Shown: one piece after another, positions 1 to 8,606 of the stretch
Position numbering within the stretch: the first letter of the stretch is position 1
Layout of the letters: each line of letters opens with the position of its first letter
Assembly (NCBI RefSeq): GCF_019219825.1
Contig: NZ_JAHUXH010000025.1
Span: 47,693-111,692 of the forward strand
DNA length: 64,000 bases
Direction: 5' to 3'
From: Streptomyces sp. TRM70350
GTDB lineage: Bacteria > Actinomycetota > Actinomycetes > Streptomycetales > Streptomycetaceae
Position numbers and translations under genes: made by a program
Notes under the pieces: generated by a model
What the model was told of the DNA's origin: nothing
What the model saw: the letters and a program-made list of their open reading frames with translations, nothing else
Databases searched by the model: none

Positions 1-325
1 GCAGCGCGACCGCCGCGCCCGGCAGGGCGTTGAGCGCGCAGTCGACCAGGCCCGCCGGGTAGTGGGCCTTGAGGTTGGTGACGAGGTCGCTGGCCGTGTA
101 CTCCAGGCCGAGCATCAACAGCAGCAGGATGACGCCGATCTCGGCGCCGATCGCCACGAACTCCTCGCTCGCCCCGAGCGGCAGCAGACCGCCCTCGCCG
201 AAGGCCAGCCCGGCGAGCAGATAGAGGGGGATGGGGGAGAAACCCAGCCGGCCGGCCACCCGGCCGAGCAGGCCGAGACCGAGCAGAATCGAACCGAACT
301 CGATCAACAGGACCGCGGAATGCAC
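1..325 (-). CDS. cation:proton antiporter, Kef/CPA2 type (partial, N-terminal part)
   Basis: Reading the minus strand from a GTG at 325 gives a hydrophobic N-terminus that runs off the window edge with about 108 residues present. It begins VHSAVLLIEFGSILLGLG and contains GFSPIPLYLLAGLAFGEGG, the glycine-rich helix pattern typical of Kef-type (CPA2) sodium or potassium/proton antiporters of the inner membrane. The start lies 4 bases after the stop of the upstream TrkA-C gene, so the two form an operon. The TrkA-C partner supports regulated potassium or sodium export coupled to protons. Substrate cannot be told from this fragment. Confidence 0.8.
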   Translation of the reverse strand, partial: MHSAVLLIEFGSILLGLGLLGRVAGRLGFSPIPLYLLAGLAFGEGGLLPLGASEEFVAIGAEIGVILLLLMLGLEYTASDLVTNLKAHYPAGLVDCALNALPGAAVAL

Positions 326-329
326 CGGC

Positions 330-815
330 TCACTCCCGCCCGAGTATCGCCGCGGCGGCGTCGACGCCCTCGCGGGTGCCGATGACGATCAGCGTGTCAC
401 CGCCCGCGAGCCGGAAGTCCGGCGCCGGGGACGGGATCGCGTCGGCCCGCCGCAGCACGGCCACGACGGACGCGCCGGTCTCGGTGCGCATCCGGGTGTC
501 GCCGAGGACGCGGCCGTTCCAGCGAGAGGTCCCGCCGACCTCGATCCGCTCGGCCACCAGCCCGAGGTCCGTGGTGGAGAGCAGGCTGTGGCTGTGGTGC
601 GACGGCTGCAGCGCGTCGATCAGCGCACCGGCCTCCGGGGCGGTCAGGTGCAGGGAGTGGGCACAGGAGTCCGGGTCGTCGGCCCGGTAGACGTTGACCG
701 TCCGGGTGCCGTCGCGGTGCGCCACCACGGACAGATGGCGGTGTTCCCGGGTGACCAGGTCGTACTGGACCCCGATGCCCGGTAGCGGCGTCGCCCTCAG
801 GCGTGGAGCAGACAC
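330..815 (-). CDS. TrkA-C domain regulatory subunit of cation:proton antiporter
   Basis: This 161-residue cytoplasmic protein starts at a GTG preceded by GGGGAGGAAAC. The C-terminal half, about residues 80-160, has the RCK-C/TrkA-C pattern: a strand ending VAVLRRADAIPSPAPDFRL, then GGDTLIVIGTREGVDAA. This fold binds small ligands such as nucleotides. The gene sits directly upstream of, and on the same strand as, the antiporter, separated by 4 bases, as in KhtT/KhtU-like pairs where the soluble subunit gates the membrane exchanger. The N-terminal half has no domain I recognise. Assignment to the family is secure; the ion and ligand are inference. Confidence 0.85.
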   Translation of the reverse strand: MSAPRLRATPLPGIGVQYDLVTREHRHLSVVAHRDGTRTVNVYRADDPDSCAHSLHLTAPEAGALIDALQPSHHSHSLLSTTDLGLVAERIEVGGTSRWNGRVLGDTRMRTETGASVVAVLRRADAIPSPAPDFRLAGGDTLIVIGTREGVDAAAAILGRE

Positions 816-984
816 GTTTCCTCCCCTTGCTGATCGTCCTGCTTGCTGATTGCTGTGGTGATCGTCCGGCCGGTCGCCCCGGCGGCCCGTGGCCCCGCCA
901 TGCTGCCATCCGTCCGTACGGTGGCGGCACGTGTGTCATGACGGATGGACGCGGCGGGCGGAGAACGGAGAGGTCGTCAGGGCT

Positions 985-1813
985 GTGACCCCGGTGCCGC
1001 TGGGCGAGGCGATGGTCGTCGTCGGCGGCCTCGCGGCGCTGCTCGCGGTCGACGCGGCCGTCCCGCGCGTCGGTCTCGCCCCGCCGGGCCGTCTGGGCCG
1101 GGCATGGCCACCGCCGATCTGCTGCGGTCCCCTGGCGTCCGCGCCGAGGTCGCCGGGCCCGTGGAGACGGCGGCGCGCTCATCACGACGTACGACACGAT
1201 GCGGGACCGTCTGGAGACCGAACGCGCCACCAGTGCGGCCCGTGTTCTGTCCGCCCAGGAGCGGGAACGTCACCGCGTCGCGCGCGAACTCCACGACGAG
1301 GTCGGGCAGACCTTGACCGCCGTTCTGCTTCAGCTCAAGCGGCTCGCCGACCGGGCGCCCGAGGAGTTGCGGGAGGAGGTCGGGCAGGCGCAGGACGCGA
1401 CCCGGGCCGGTCTCGACGAGATCCGCCGCATCGCACGCCGGTTGCGGCCGGGAGTGCTGGCGGAGGTGGGGCCGGCCAGTGCGCTGCGGGCGCTGGTCGG
1501 CGAGTTCACCGCGCACGGCCTGACGGTGCGGCACGACGTGCACGGTGAGCACCGGGTAGCCCAGGGGGCTCACCAACACCGCGCGGCACTCCGGTGCCGA
1601 CCGTGCCGAACTCCGGTTCGGGCCGGTCGGGCGGGCGTCGAGCTGCTCGTCCGCGACCACGGCAAGGGGCTCGGTGCGGCGCCGGAAGGGGCCGGGATCG
1701 GCGGGACGCGGGAGCGGGCACTGCTGGTCGGGGCGGTGCTCAGGCGAAGTCCGGCGCCGGAGCGGGGCACGGACGTACGGCTGCGCACACCCCTCACGGG
1801 CGGGGCCCGTTGA
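985..1813 (+). pseudogene. decayed sensor histidine kinase (NarL/DesK type)
   Basis: Remains of a HisKA_3 histidine kinase, closely similar in layout to the kinase at 41436-42445. A hydrophobic helix near 985-1090 is followed in another frame by TADLLR, which matches the post-membrane linker of the paralogue. The phosphoacceptor box ELHDEVGQTLTAVLLQLK is intact near 1285-1340, and RRLRPGVLAEVGPASALRAL follows. After about 1530 the frame breaks: the ATP-binding N-box LTNTARHSGA is readable only in a shifted frame near 1570-1605, and GAGIGGTRERALLVGA returns in the first frame. At least two frameshifts and an internal loss mean it cannot make a working kinase. Its stop overlaps the following receiver gene (TGATG). 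Confidence 0.8.
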
Positions 1814-2185
1814 TGTCGGCACCGCTACGCGTACTGCTCGCGGACGACCACACGCTCGTACGGCGTGGCGTACGGCTCGTCCTCGACGGCGAACCGGATC
1901 TGACGGTCGTCGCCGAGGCGGGGGACGGCGCCGAGGCGGGGGACGGCGCCGAGGCGGGGGACGGCGCCGAGGCGGTCGCGCTCGCCCGGGCGGGCGGGGT
2001 GGACCTGGCCGTGCTGGATGTGGCGATGCCCCGGACGACCGGGCTGCAGGCGGCCCGCGAACTGTCGCGGCGACTGCCCGGCCTGCGCATCCTGATGCTG
2101 ACGATGTACGACAACGAGCAGTACTTCTTCGAGGCCCTCAGAGCTCACGCGGTACGCGATCCGGGCGGGGCTGGTCGGGCCCTGA
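1813..2185 (+). pseudogene. truncated NarL-family response regulator
   Basis: The ATG overlaps the stop of the kinase remnant. The receiver domain is recognisable: VLLADDHTLVRRGVRLVL, the phosphorylatable Asp in LAVLDVAMPRTTGLQ, and MLTMYDNEQYFFEAL. Straight after this, at about 2140, the sequence jumps in another frame to ELTRYAIRAGLVGP and a stop at 2185, which is the extreme C-terminus expected for the family (compare ELTRYAIRAGLIEP in the paralogue at 43070-43109). The end of the receiver and the whole LuxR-type DNA-binding domain, about 110 residues, are therefore deleted. An 18-base unit is also triplicated near the N-terminus. Confidence 0.85.
1912..1965 (+). repeat. 18-bp tandem repeat, three copies, in the receiver remnant
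   Basis: Three exact copies of gccgaggcgggggacggc, followed by a half copy, encode repeated AEAGDG. The corresponding place in the paralogue at 42442-43109 has a single copy (VVAEAGDGAEA). It is an in-frame expansion inside an already broken gene. Confidence 0.95.
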
Positions 2186-2327
2186 AAGCGACGGACGTCG
2201 GAAAGGCGGGCGTGGCACGATCCTGCAGCCCGTTTTTCAGCAACCTGACACTGATGTGCCCCCTGGTGCGGCTTCGGCGCTGGCATCGTCTGAATGGCTG
2301 AAAGTCATCCGGTGAGGAGCCGCATTC

Positions 2328-2444
2328 ATGGGGGAAACGGTGATCAGGAGTCTGCCCGGAAACACCGGTAACAGGGGCCTGTCCGGTAAGAAGTCGTCCA
2401 TCGCTACGCGCGTCAACGTCACGCTGGTCAACGGCTGGGACTAG
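2328..2444 (+). CDS. 38-residue peptide encoded just upstream of the SARP gene
   Basis: A short open frame starts at an ATG with a strong ribosome site, GAGGAG, 8 bases upstream. Its stop lies only 9 bases before the SARP start codon, which has no good ribosome site of its own; this arrangement suggests translational coupling. The peptide starts MGETVIRSLPGNTGNRGL, is basic in the middle (GKKSSIATR) and ends NVTLVNGWD. It has no Cys, no transmembrane helix and no match to a family I know. It could be a signalling or regulatory peptide for the SARP, a second RiPP precursor, or simply a coupling leader. That it is translated is inferred from the ribosome site and spacing. Confidence 0.55.
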   Translation: MGETVIRSLPGNTGNRGLSGKKSSIATRVNVTLVNGWD

Positions 2445-2453
2445 GCAGACGTC

Positions 2454-4307
2454 ATGCGGTTTCGCATCCTTGGGCCGCTGAGCATCACGGACGGTTCCGA
2501 CTCCGCCGTGTTGCCGCCCTCCAAGCCGACCATTCTGCTGGCAGTGCTGCTGCTCCACGCCAACACCGTGGTCTCCGCCGAGTACCTGCAGCGGAGCATC
2601 TGGGGAGAGGAGCAGCCGGCCACGGCCAAGGCCGCTCTCCAGACCTGCGTACTGCGGCTGCGGCAGCTCTTCACCCGGCATGGGGTGACCGAGACGCCCG
2701 TGGAGGCGGTGCCCGGCGGTTACCGGATCACTGCCGGGCCGCGTGCCCTGGATCTGATCGCGTTCCGCGAGCAGGTGGCGCGGGCCGGAGAGGCGGGGCA
2801 CGATCCGGAGGCGGAACTCCAGCTGCTCAAAGGCGCGTTGGCGCTGTGGCAGGGCCCGCTGCTGGCCAACGTCCGCTCGGACGTGCTGCACCGGGACGAG
2901 GTGCCCCGGCTGGCGGAGGAACGGCTGCGGACCGTGGAGCGCCTGTGCGATCTGCGGTTACGGCTGGGGCACTGCGGCGAGGCGCTCGTGGAGCTGTGGG
3001 GCCTGACCAGGGAGCATCCCGGCCATGAGCGGTTCCGGGAGCAACTCATCGAGGCCCTCTACCGTACGGGTCGGCAGGCCGAGGCACTGGCCGAGTACCG
3101 CCGCATCAAGGAATACCTGGACGACGAACTGGGCGTGGAGCCCTCGCCGGCGCTGCAGCGACTGGAGCTGGCCATCCTGCGGGGCGAGGACCTGGCAGCA
3201 GCGGCCGGGCAACGCCGACCGGAACAGCGGGCGACCGCACCGCCCCCGGTGTCCGCGGGACCGTCGCTGGTGGTCCCGGTTCCCGGCGTGCCGTCGTTCA
3301 CCGGCCGGGCGGCCGAGGTCTCCGCCATGGTGGCCCGGCTCACCGCGTCGGAGGGCGGCGACGGCGAACCCGTGACCGTGCTGGTGTCCGGCGCGCCGGG
3401 CATCGGCAAGTCGGCTCTCGCCCACCACGTCGCCCACCTCGTGCGGGACAGTTTCCCGGCCGGCCGACTGCTGGTGCGGATGGTCCGGCCGGACGGCGTT
3501 CCGCGCGGCGCGGACGAGGTCGCGGCGGAGCTGGCGGCGGCACTGGACGGCCGTCGGCCCGGTGAGCGGGCCCTCCTCGTCCTCGACGACGTGGTGGACG
3601 CCGACCAGGTGCGACCGCTGCTGCCGGCCGGGCCGGGGAGCGCCGCCATCGTCACGAGCCGGATGGGGCTCGCGGGCCTGATCGCCACCCACGGCGGCTG
3701 GGTGCACCGGCTGTCCACCTTCGACGCGGAGGACGCGTACCGTCTGCTGCTCGCCGTGCTGGGCGCCGAGCGGGTGGAGGCCGAGCCCGAGGCGGTCCGG
3801 CGGCTCGCCGCGGCCTGCGGCCACTATCCGCTGGCCCTGCGGATCATGGCGGCCCGGCTGCTGACCCGCCCCGGGCTGGGCCTGTCCGACGGCGTCGACT
3901 GGCTGGCAGCCGATCCGCTGGCCCGGCTGTCCCTGGCCGATTCCCCGCGGATGTCCGTCGAGCGTGTGCTCGACGCGGCACTCGACCGGTTGGCTCCCCG
4001 GCTCGCGGCGGCCTTCGTGCGGATCGGGAGCCTGCCGCTGAGCACGGTCCGCGCCGAGGACTGCGCGCCGGTGCTCGGGGTGGCCGCCGCCGAGGCCGAG
4101 AGCCTGCTGGAGCAGCTCGCCGACGCCGGATTCCTGGAGGAAGGGCCGCCCGGCCCGTACCGGGTGCACGACCTGCTGCGCGTGTACGCACGCCGACTCG
4201 CCCCGAACGAAACCGGCCGGACCGAGAGCCCAGACCGACACCTGACCCGACACCCGACGCGACACCGGACAGAACCGGAAAGAGAAGGTGTGATCCTGCA
4301 TGGCTGA
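2454..4307 (+). CDS. SARP-family transcriptional activator with BTAD and NB-ARC domains
   Basis: A 617-residue AfsR-like regulator. Residues 1-95 form the OmpR-type winged helix (MRFRILGPLSIT at the start); about 100-245 is the bacterial transcriptional activation domain (ELGVEPSPALQRLELAIL at its end). From about 280 there is an NB-ARC ATPase with Walker A GAPGIGKS near residue 312 and Walker B ALLVLDDV. It ends after the winged-helix part of the NB-ARC region and lacks the TPR tail of AfsR itself. The start follows the 38-residue peptide gene by 9 bases, and the end overlaps the next gene by 8 bases, placing it at the head of the RiPP operon as likely pathway activator. Codon 169 is TTA (2958-2960), so translation should depend on the bldA tRNA. 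Confidence 0.92.
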   Translation: MRFRILGPLSITDGSDSAVLPPSKPTILLAVLLLHANTVVSAEYLQRSIWGEEQPATAKAALQTCVLRLRQLFTRHGVTETPVEAVPGGYRITAGPRALDLIAFREQVARAGEAGHDPEAELQLLKGALALWQGPLLANVRSDVLHRDEVPRLAEERLRTVERLCDLRLRLGHCGEALVELWGLTREHPGHERFREQLIEALYRTGRQAEALAEYRRIKEYLDDELGVEPSPALQRLELAILRGEDLAAAAGQRRPEQRATAPPPVSAGPSLVVPVPGVPSFTGRAAEVSAMVARLTASEGGDGEPVTVLVSGAPGIGKSALAHHVAHLVRDSFPAGRLLVRMVRPDGVPRGADEVAAELAAALDGRRPGERALLVLDDVVDADQVRPLLPAGPGSAAIVTSRMGLAGLIATHGGWVHRLSTFDAEDAYRLLLAVLGAERVEAEPEAVRRLAAACGHYPLALRIMAARLLTRPGLGLSDGVDWLAADPLARLSLADSPRMSVERVLDAALDRLAPRLAAAFVRIGSLPLSTVRAEDCAPVLGVAAAEAESLLEQLADAGFLEEGPPGPYRVHDLLRVYARRLAPNETGRTESPDRHLTRHPTRHRTEPEREGVILHG

Positions 4308-6621
4308 CACGGCTGACATCGCTGAAGTGGCTGACACGGTTGGCACTGCTGGCACCGCTGAAGTGGCTGACACGGTTGGCACTGCTGGTGCCGCTGAGAC
4401 GGCTGACGCGGCCGACCTCGCCGAAGAAGTGACCGATGCGTTCGACGCGTTCGACGCGCTCGCCGGAACCCGGCCCCGCATCCGCCGGGACGTGCTGTTC
4501 ACCGAGACCCCGGGCGGGGTGCTCTTCCACAACGCAGACGGCGGCTTCCACCTCACGGGCCGCACCGCCTACCGCTTCGCGGCCCTCATGGTCCCGCACC
4601 TCGCCGGGCGGCACCGGCTGGGCGAGATCTGCCAGGGTTTCGGTCCGGCCCAGCGGGCCATGGCCGCCGAACTGGTCCGGACGCTGTACGAGCGGGGTTT
4701 CGCCCGCGACATACCCGAGGCCGAGGCCGGTGACGACGAGGGCAGGCATACCGACGTCGAGCGGCGCTTCGGCGCGCAGATCGCCTACATCGACCACTAC
4801 GTCGACGGCGCGCCCCAGCGGTTCCGTCGCTTCAGGAACACCCCGGTCGCGGTGCTCGGCGACGACGCCGTCGCCCGCTGGTGCGCGCTGAGCCTGGTCC
4901 GCAACGGCTCCGCGCGGATCGGTGTCACGGCCGGGTTCCCCGACGTGGAGTCGGAGGCGGAGGAGGCCACCGGAGCCGGTTGCGCGGTGCGGCTCGACCG
5001 GATCGCGGCGGGGGCGGTCTGGGCGGACCTCGCGGAGTACGACGTGGTGGTCGTCACCGGCGCGGACGCCGCCGCCCGCGCCCACCGGCTGCTGGCCGAC
5101 GGCGTGCCCGGCGGCAAGACCCTGATCCCCGCCTGGACCTTCGGCGACCGGGCCGTCACGGGCCCGCTGTCCACCGCCGCCTCCACCGGCTGCCTGAGCT
5201 GCGCCGTGCTGCGGCTCGGCGGGAACGTCGACCCCGGCGCGGCGGCCGACCTCTGGAGCGGGGTCGCGGGCGGCACCGTCGCGTCGGCGCCGGACTCCGG
5301 CGGGCCGCTGACCGGCCCCATCGCCGCGATGTCGGGCAATCTGCTCGGCTACGAGATCTTCCGTGTCGTCACGGGCGCGCTGCCCGCCGAGACGGACCGT
5401 CAGGTCCTCGTCCAGGATCTGGAGTCACTGGACGTCATCGCCGAGCCCGTCCAGCCCCACCCGCGTTGCCGCCGCTGCGCGTCCCTCGCCTGCGAGGCCG
5501 GAGAAGCGGCTGCGGAGCTGCCCGGCGGACTCGCGCTGCCGGTCACCCCGACCGTGGACACCGCCCGCGAGGCGCAGGCGCTGGTGGACGAGCTGAACCG
5601 GGTCAGCACCGCGCTCGTCCGCCCGTACACCGGCGTCTTCCGCCGTTACGACGACGAGGAGCTGACCCAGACCCCGCTGAAGATCAGCCGGGTCGAGGTC
5701 GCCCTCGGCCATGGCGTACCGCGCCGGATCGCCGCCTTCGACGTGCATCACCTCGCGGGAGCGCGGACGCGGGCGCTGTACGCGGCGGCCGAGACGTACG
5801 TCGAGCACATGGTGCCCCTGGTGCCGTCGGCGACCCCGACGGCGGCGACGGCCCTCGGCCCCGACGCACTGACGACGGGCGCGGGAACCGGTCGTACGGA
5901 AGCGGACGTCACCGCCTGGATCACCGCGACCTCCCTGCTCACCAAGGAACCGGTCCGGGTGCCTGCCGCCGCCGTGCGCACCTTCGGCGCGTACAACCGG
6001 GACCGGATGCACCAGGCGACGAGCGCGGGCAGCGGCGCCGGTGGGACGGCTCAGGAGGCGGCGGGGCGCGGTCTGCTCTCGGCGCTGGCCCATGACGCGC
6101 TGCTGCGCGCGGTCCGCGGCACCGCCACCACCGCCCCGGTGACCGCCGACGCCGACCCGGAGCTGGTCTTCCTGCTGAAGTCCGCCGGCAATCTGGACAT
6201 CGAGGCGGAGCTCGTCGACCTCGGCGAGCAAGCGCGATCCTCGGCCCAGGTGGTCCTCGCCCGCGAGCCGGGCGGCCGCTGGGCGGTGGGCGCGGGCCTG
6301 TCCCGCCGGTCCGCGGCCTGTGCGGCGCTGCGCGACCTGCTCGGCCAGGCCCAGCTCGCGGCGGAGGACACCGGCGCCCCCGTCGACACCGGTGATCCCC
6401 TGGTCCGGGACCTGGCCCCGGCGACGATCGCGGTGACGGGCGGGCGCGTCGTCGCGGAGGCCGAGGCCACCACGTTCGACGCGGTGCTCGACCGCCTGCG
6501 CGGCGCCGGGCGGGACGTCCTCCACGTGCCCACCACCCCGGCCGACCTTCCCGCCGGCGGCATCAGCACGGCCCGGATCCTGCTCACCACCGGAGCAGAG
6601 GGCGACGCCGATGCCCACTGA
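4300..6621 (+). CDS. TOMM cyclodehydratase partner: RRE plus ocin-ThiF-like protein with degenerate YcaO-like C-terminus
   Basis: This 773-residue protein is the likely leader-peptide-binding partner of the YcaO enzymes. Residues 1-45 are a low-complexity Ala/Asp/Thr tail with a duplicated 12-residue unit. About 60-140 resembles a PqqD-like RiPP recognition element (RIRRDVLFTETPGGVLFHNA). About 178-400 is an E1/ThiF-like fold whose nucleotide loop is altered (VAVLGDDAVARW). Zinc ligands are seen as GCLSC near 298-301 and CRRC near 390-393. About 475-640 resembles a YcaO core, with AGSGAGGTAQEA aligned to the ATP-binding SNGCATGG..EEA of the cluster's true YcaO proteins, but the acidic ERD is lost. 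It overlaps the next gene by 11 bases. The family is sure; the YcaO-like tail is my own alignment by eye. Confidence 0.85.
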   Translation: MADTADIAEVADTVGTAGTAEVADTVGTAGAAETADAADLAEEVTDAFDAFDALAGTRPRIRRDVLFTETPGGVLFHNADGGFHLTGRTAYRFAALMVPHLAGRHRLGEICQGFGPAQRAMAAELVRTLYERGFARDIPEAEAGDDEGRHTDVERRFGAQIAYIDHYVDGAPQRFRRFRNTPVAVLGDDAVARWCALSLVRNGSARIGVTAGFPDVESEAEEATGAGCAVRLDRIAAGAVWADLAEYDVVVVTGADAAARAHRLLADGVPGGKTLIPAWTFGDRAVTGPLSTAASTGCLSCAVLRLGGNVDPGAAADLWSGVAGGTVASAPDSGGPLTGPIAAMSGNLLGYEIFRVVTGALPAETDRQVLVQDLESLDVIAEPVQPHPRCRRCASLACEAGEAAAELPGGLALPVTPTVDTAREAQALVDELNRVSTALVRPYTGVFRRYDDEELTQTPLKISRVEVALGHGVPRRIAAFDVHHLAGARTRALYAAAETYVEHMVPLVPSATPTAATALGPDALTTGAGTGRTEADVTAWITATSLLTKEPVRVPAAAVRTFGAYNRDRMHQATSAGSGAGGTAQEAAGRGLLSALAHDALLRAVRGTATTAPVTADADPELVFLLKSAGNLDIEAELVDLGEQARSSAQVVLAREPGGRWAVGAGLSRRSAACAALRDLLGQAQLAAEDTGAPVDTGDPLVRDLAPATIAVTGGRVVAEAEATTFDAVLDRLRGAGRDVLHVPTTPADLPAGGISTARILLTTGAEGDADAH
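4321..4392 (+). repeat. 36-bp tandem duplication at the N-terminus of the partner protein
   Basis: Two nearly identical 36-base units encode AEVADTVGTAGT and AEVADTVGTAGA. The duplication is in frame and lies in a disordered N-terminal tail ahead of the recognition domain. Confidence 0.95.
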
Positions 6622-8569
6622 GACCACCACCCCGTGGGAGCGGTCCTGCCGGAACCTCGCGGACCTGCTCCACCGTGGCCTCGCCGAACACGGCCTGGCG
6701 GCACCACTCGACGTCGGCACGCTGGGTGTCCGGGACGCCTTCGCCGACGAGGAGCCGGACGCCGCGCCCGGCTCGGTACCCGTGCGGCTCTACGGCCGTC
6801 ACGCCGTGGTCGGCCCCTTTCCCGCCCGCGACGGGAACCGGTCCGGCACCGCGGGGGGATCCGACCGGCCCTGCCCCCGCTGCCTCGCCCGCCGCTGGCA
6901 GGCCGTACGGTCCGTCGCGCTGCGGGAGGCACTCGAACTCGGCGCCGGCACCCGGGCCGCGGGTGAGCCGCCGTATCCGACGCCCTTCACGGCGACCGCG
7001 CTGGCCGGGCTGGTCGCCGCCCGGCTCGACGGCACGGGGCCGGACACCGGGACGTTTCCCGCCGTCCACCTCGTGGACCTGGGGTCCCTGATGGTGCGTC
7101 ACTACCCGCTGGTGCCCGACCCGGAGTGCCCGCGCTGCGGCCGGCGCGAGGCGGACACCGCCGAAGCGGCGACGCTCACCCTGCGCCCCGCACCCAAGCA
7201 CCGGCCCGGAGCCTTCCGGGTCCGCGACATCGGTGACCACGAGCTGCCCGTCGAACCGTTCGCCAACCCGGTGTGCGGAGCCCTCGGCCCCTCCGTGGTC
7301 CACGACGTGTCGTCGCTGTCCACGTCCGCCACCATCGGCTGTTTCAGCATGCGGTCGGGGGAGTACCTGCGCGAGACCTTCTGGGGCGGGCACGCCGACA
7401 CCTTCGCGCGCAGCGAGCGGATCGGCGTACTGGAGGGCCTGGAGCGGTACGCGGGCATGCGCGCGCGGGCCCGGATCCCCGGCGTACGCGACAGCCTGAC
7501 CGCGCTGCGGGCGCGCGGCGAGCACGCCCTCGACGCCCGCGAGTGCGGTCTGTACTCGCCGGAGTTCCACCGCGCCAACCCGCGGGTCGTGCCCTTCACG
7601 CCGGACCGTGAGATCCCCTGGGTGTGGGGGTACTCCCTGCGCGACCACAAGCCGATCCTCGTCCCCGAGGTGCTGACGTACTACCACGCGCCCGGCCTGG
7701 AGAACCGCTTCGTGCAGGAGAGCTCCAACGGCTGCGCCACCGGAGGCTGTCTGGAGGAAGCCGTCTACTGGGGCCTGATGGAGGTCGTCGAGCGCGATGC
7801 CTTCCTGCTCACCTGGTACGGGCGGGCGGCCCTGCCCGAGATCGACCCGCGCACCAGCCGCCGCCCCGCCACCCGGCAGATGGTCGACCGGCTGGAGATG
7901 TACGGCTACGAGGCCCGCTTCTTCGACACCCGGATCACCTTCCCCATCCCTGTCGTCACGGGTGTCGCCGTACGCCCCGACGGCGGCCTCGGCCGGATGT
8001 GCTTCGGCGCGGGCGCGGGACTCGACCCGGAGGCGGCGCTGGCCGGCGCGCTGTGCGAGATCGGCACCGACGCCGTCAACCTCCAGGGCCGCACCGAGCG
8101 TGACGAGGCCCGGCTGCGCGCCATGGCCACGGACTTCGGCAAGGTCGAGGCACTGCACGACCACCCGCTGGCGTACGGCATCCCGGAGATGGGCGACCAC
8201 GCCCACTTCCTGATCGGCGCGCCGGGCGCCCCCCGCCCGCCCCTGCACTCCCTGGCCGAGCTCTACGGCAACGGTTCGGTGCCGCCCGTCTCCGACGACC
8301 TGCGCGAGGATCTGATGCGCTGTGTCAGGGCGGTCACGGATGCCGGATTCGACGTGATCGTGGTCGACCAGACCATGCCCGAGCAGCGGGACCTGGGGCT
8401 GACCACGGTCGGCGTCATCGTTCCCGGGCTGCTGCCCATCGACTTCGGCTGGACGCGGCAGCGCGCGCTGGGCATGCCCCGGCTGCGCACCGCACTGCGC
8501 GAGGCCGGACTGCGCGACCGCGACCTGGTGCCCGGCGACCTCAACCCCGCGCCCCACCCCTTCCCGTGA
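6611..8569 (+). CDS. YcaO cyclodehydratase, copy 1 (TOMM/thiopeptide type)
   Basis: A 652-residue YcaO-family protein that probably uses ATP to convert Ser, Thr or Cys of the precursor core to azolines. The N-terminal third has paired zinc-type motifs, CPRC near 95 and CPRC near 175. The YcaO core follows: SSNGCATGGCLEEA near residues 370-383, then VVERDAFLLTWYGR, the ATP/magnesium site with its Glu and Asp. The C-terminus is PHPFP, the PxPxP ending typical of azoline-forming YcaO proteins. It overlaps the partner-protein gene by 11 bases. It is a clear paralogue of the YcaO at 16825-18912, with the same zinc motifs and the same last residues. Confidence 0.93.
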   Translation: MPTETTTPWERSCRNLADLLHRGLAEHGLAAPLDVGTLGVRDAFADEEPDAAPGSVPVRLYGRHAVVGPFPARDGNRSGTAGGSDRPCPRCLARRWQAVRSVALREALELGAGTRAAGEPPYPTPFTATALAGLVAARLDGTGPDTGTFPAVHLVDLGSLMVRHYPLVPDPECPRCGRREADTAEAATLTLRPAPKHRPGAFRVRDIGDHELPVEPFANPVCGALGPSVVHDVSSLSTSATIGCFSMRSGEYLRETFWGGHADTFARSERIGVLEGLERYAGMRARARIPGVRDSLTALRARGEHALDARECGLYSPEFHRANPRVVPFTPDREIPWVWGYSLRDHKPILVPEVLTYYHAPGLENRFVQESSNGCATGGCLEEAVYWGLMEVVERDAFLLTWYGRAALPEIDPRTSRRPATRQMVDRLEMYGYEARFFDTRITFPIPVVTGVAVRPDGGLGRMCFGAGAGLDPEAALAGALCEIGTDAVNLQGRTERDEARLRAMATDFGKVEALHDHPLAYGIPEMGDHAHFLIGAPGAPRPPLHSLAELYGNGSVPPVSDDLREDLMRCVRAVTDAGFDVIVVDQTMPEQRDLGLTTVGVIVPGLLPIDFGWTRQRALGMPRLRTALREAGLRDRDLVPGDLNPAPHPFP

Positions 8570-8606
8570 CCGCGCGTCCGACCGCACACCGACGAGGAGT
8601 TTCCCC

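Noticed and set aside
3844..5085. Long minus-strand and other-frame open frames through the RiPP operon (several over 400 codons)
   Set aside because: They are Arg/Pro/Gly-rich shadows of high-GC coding sequence, without ribosome sites or domain patterns, and lie opposite clearly recognisable genes.
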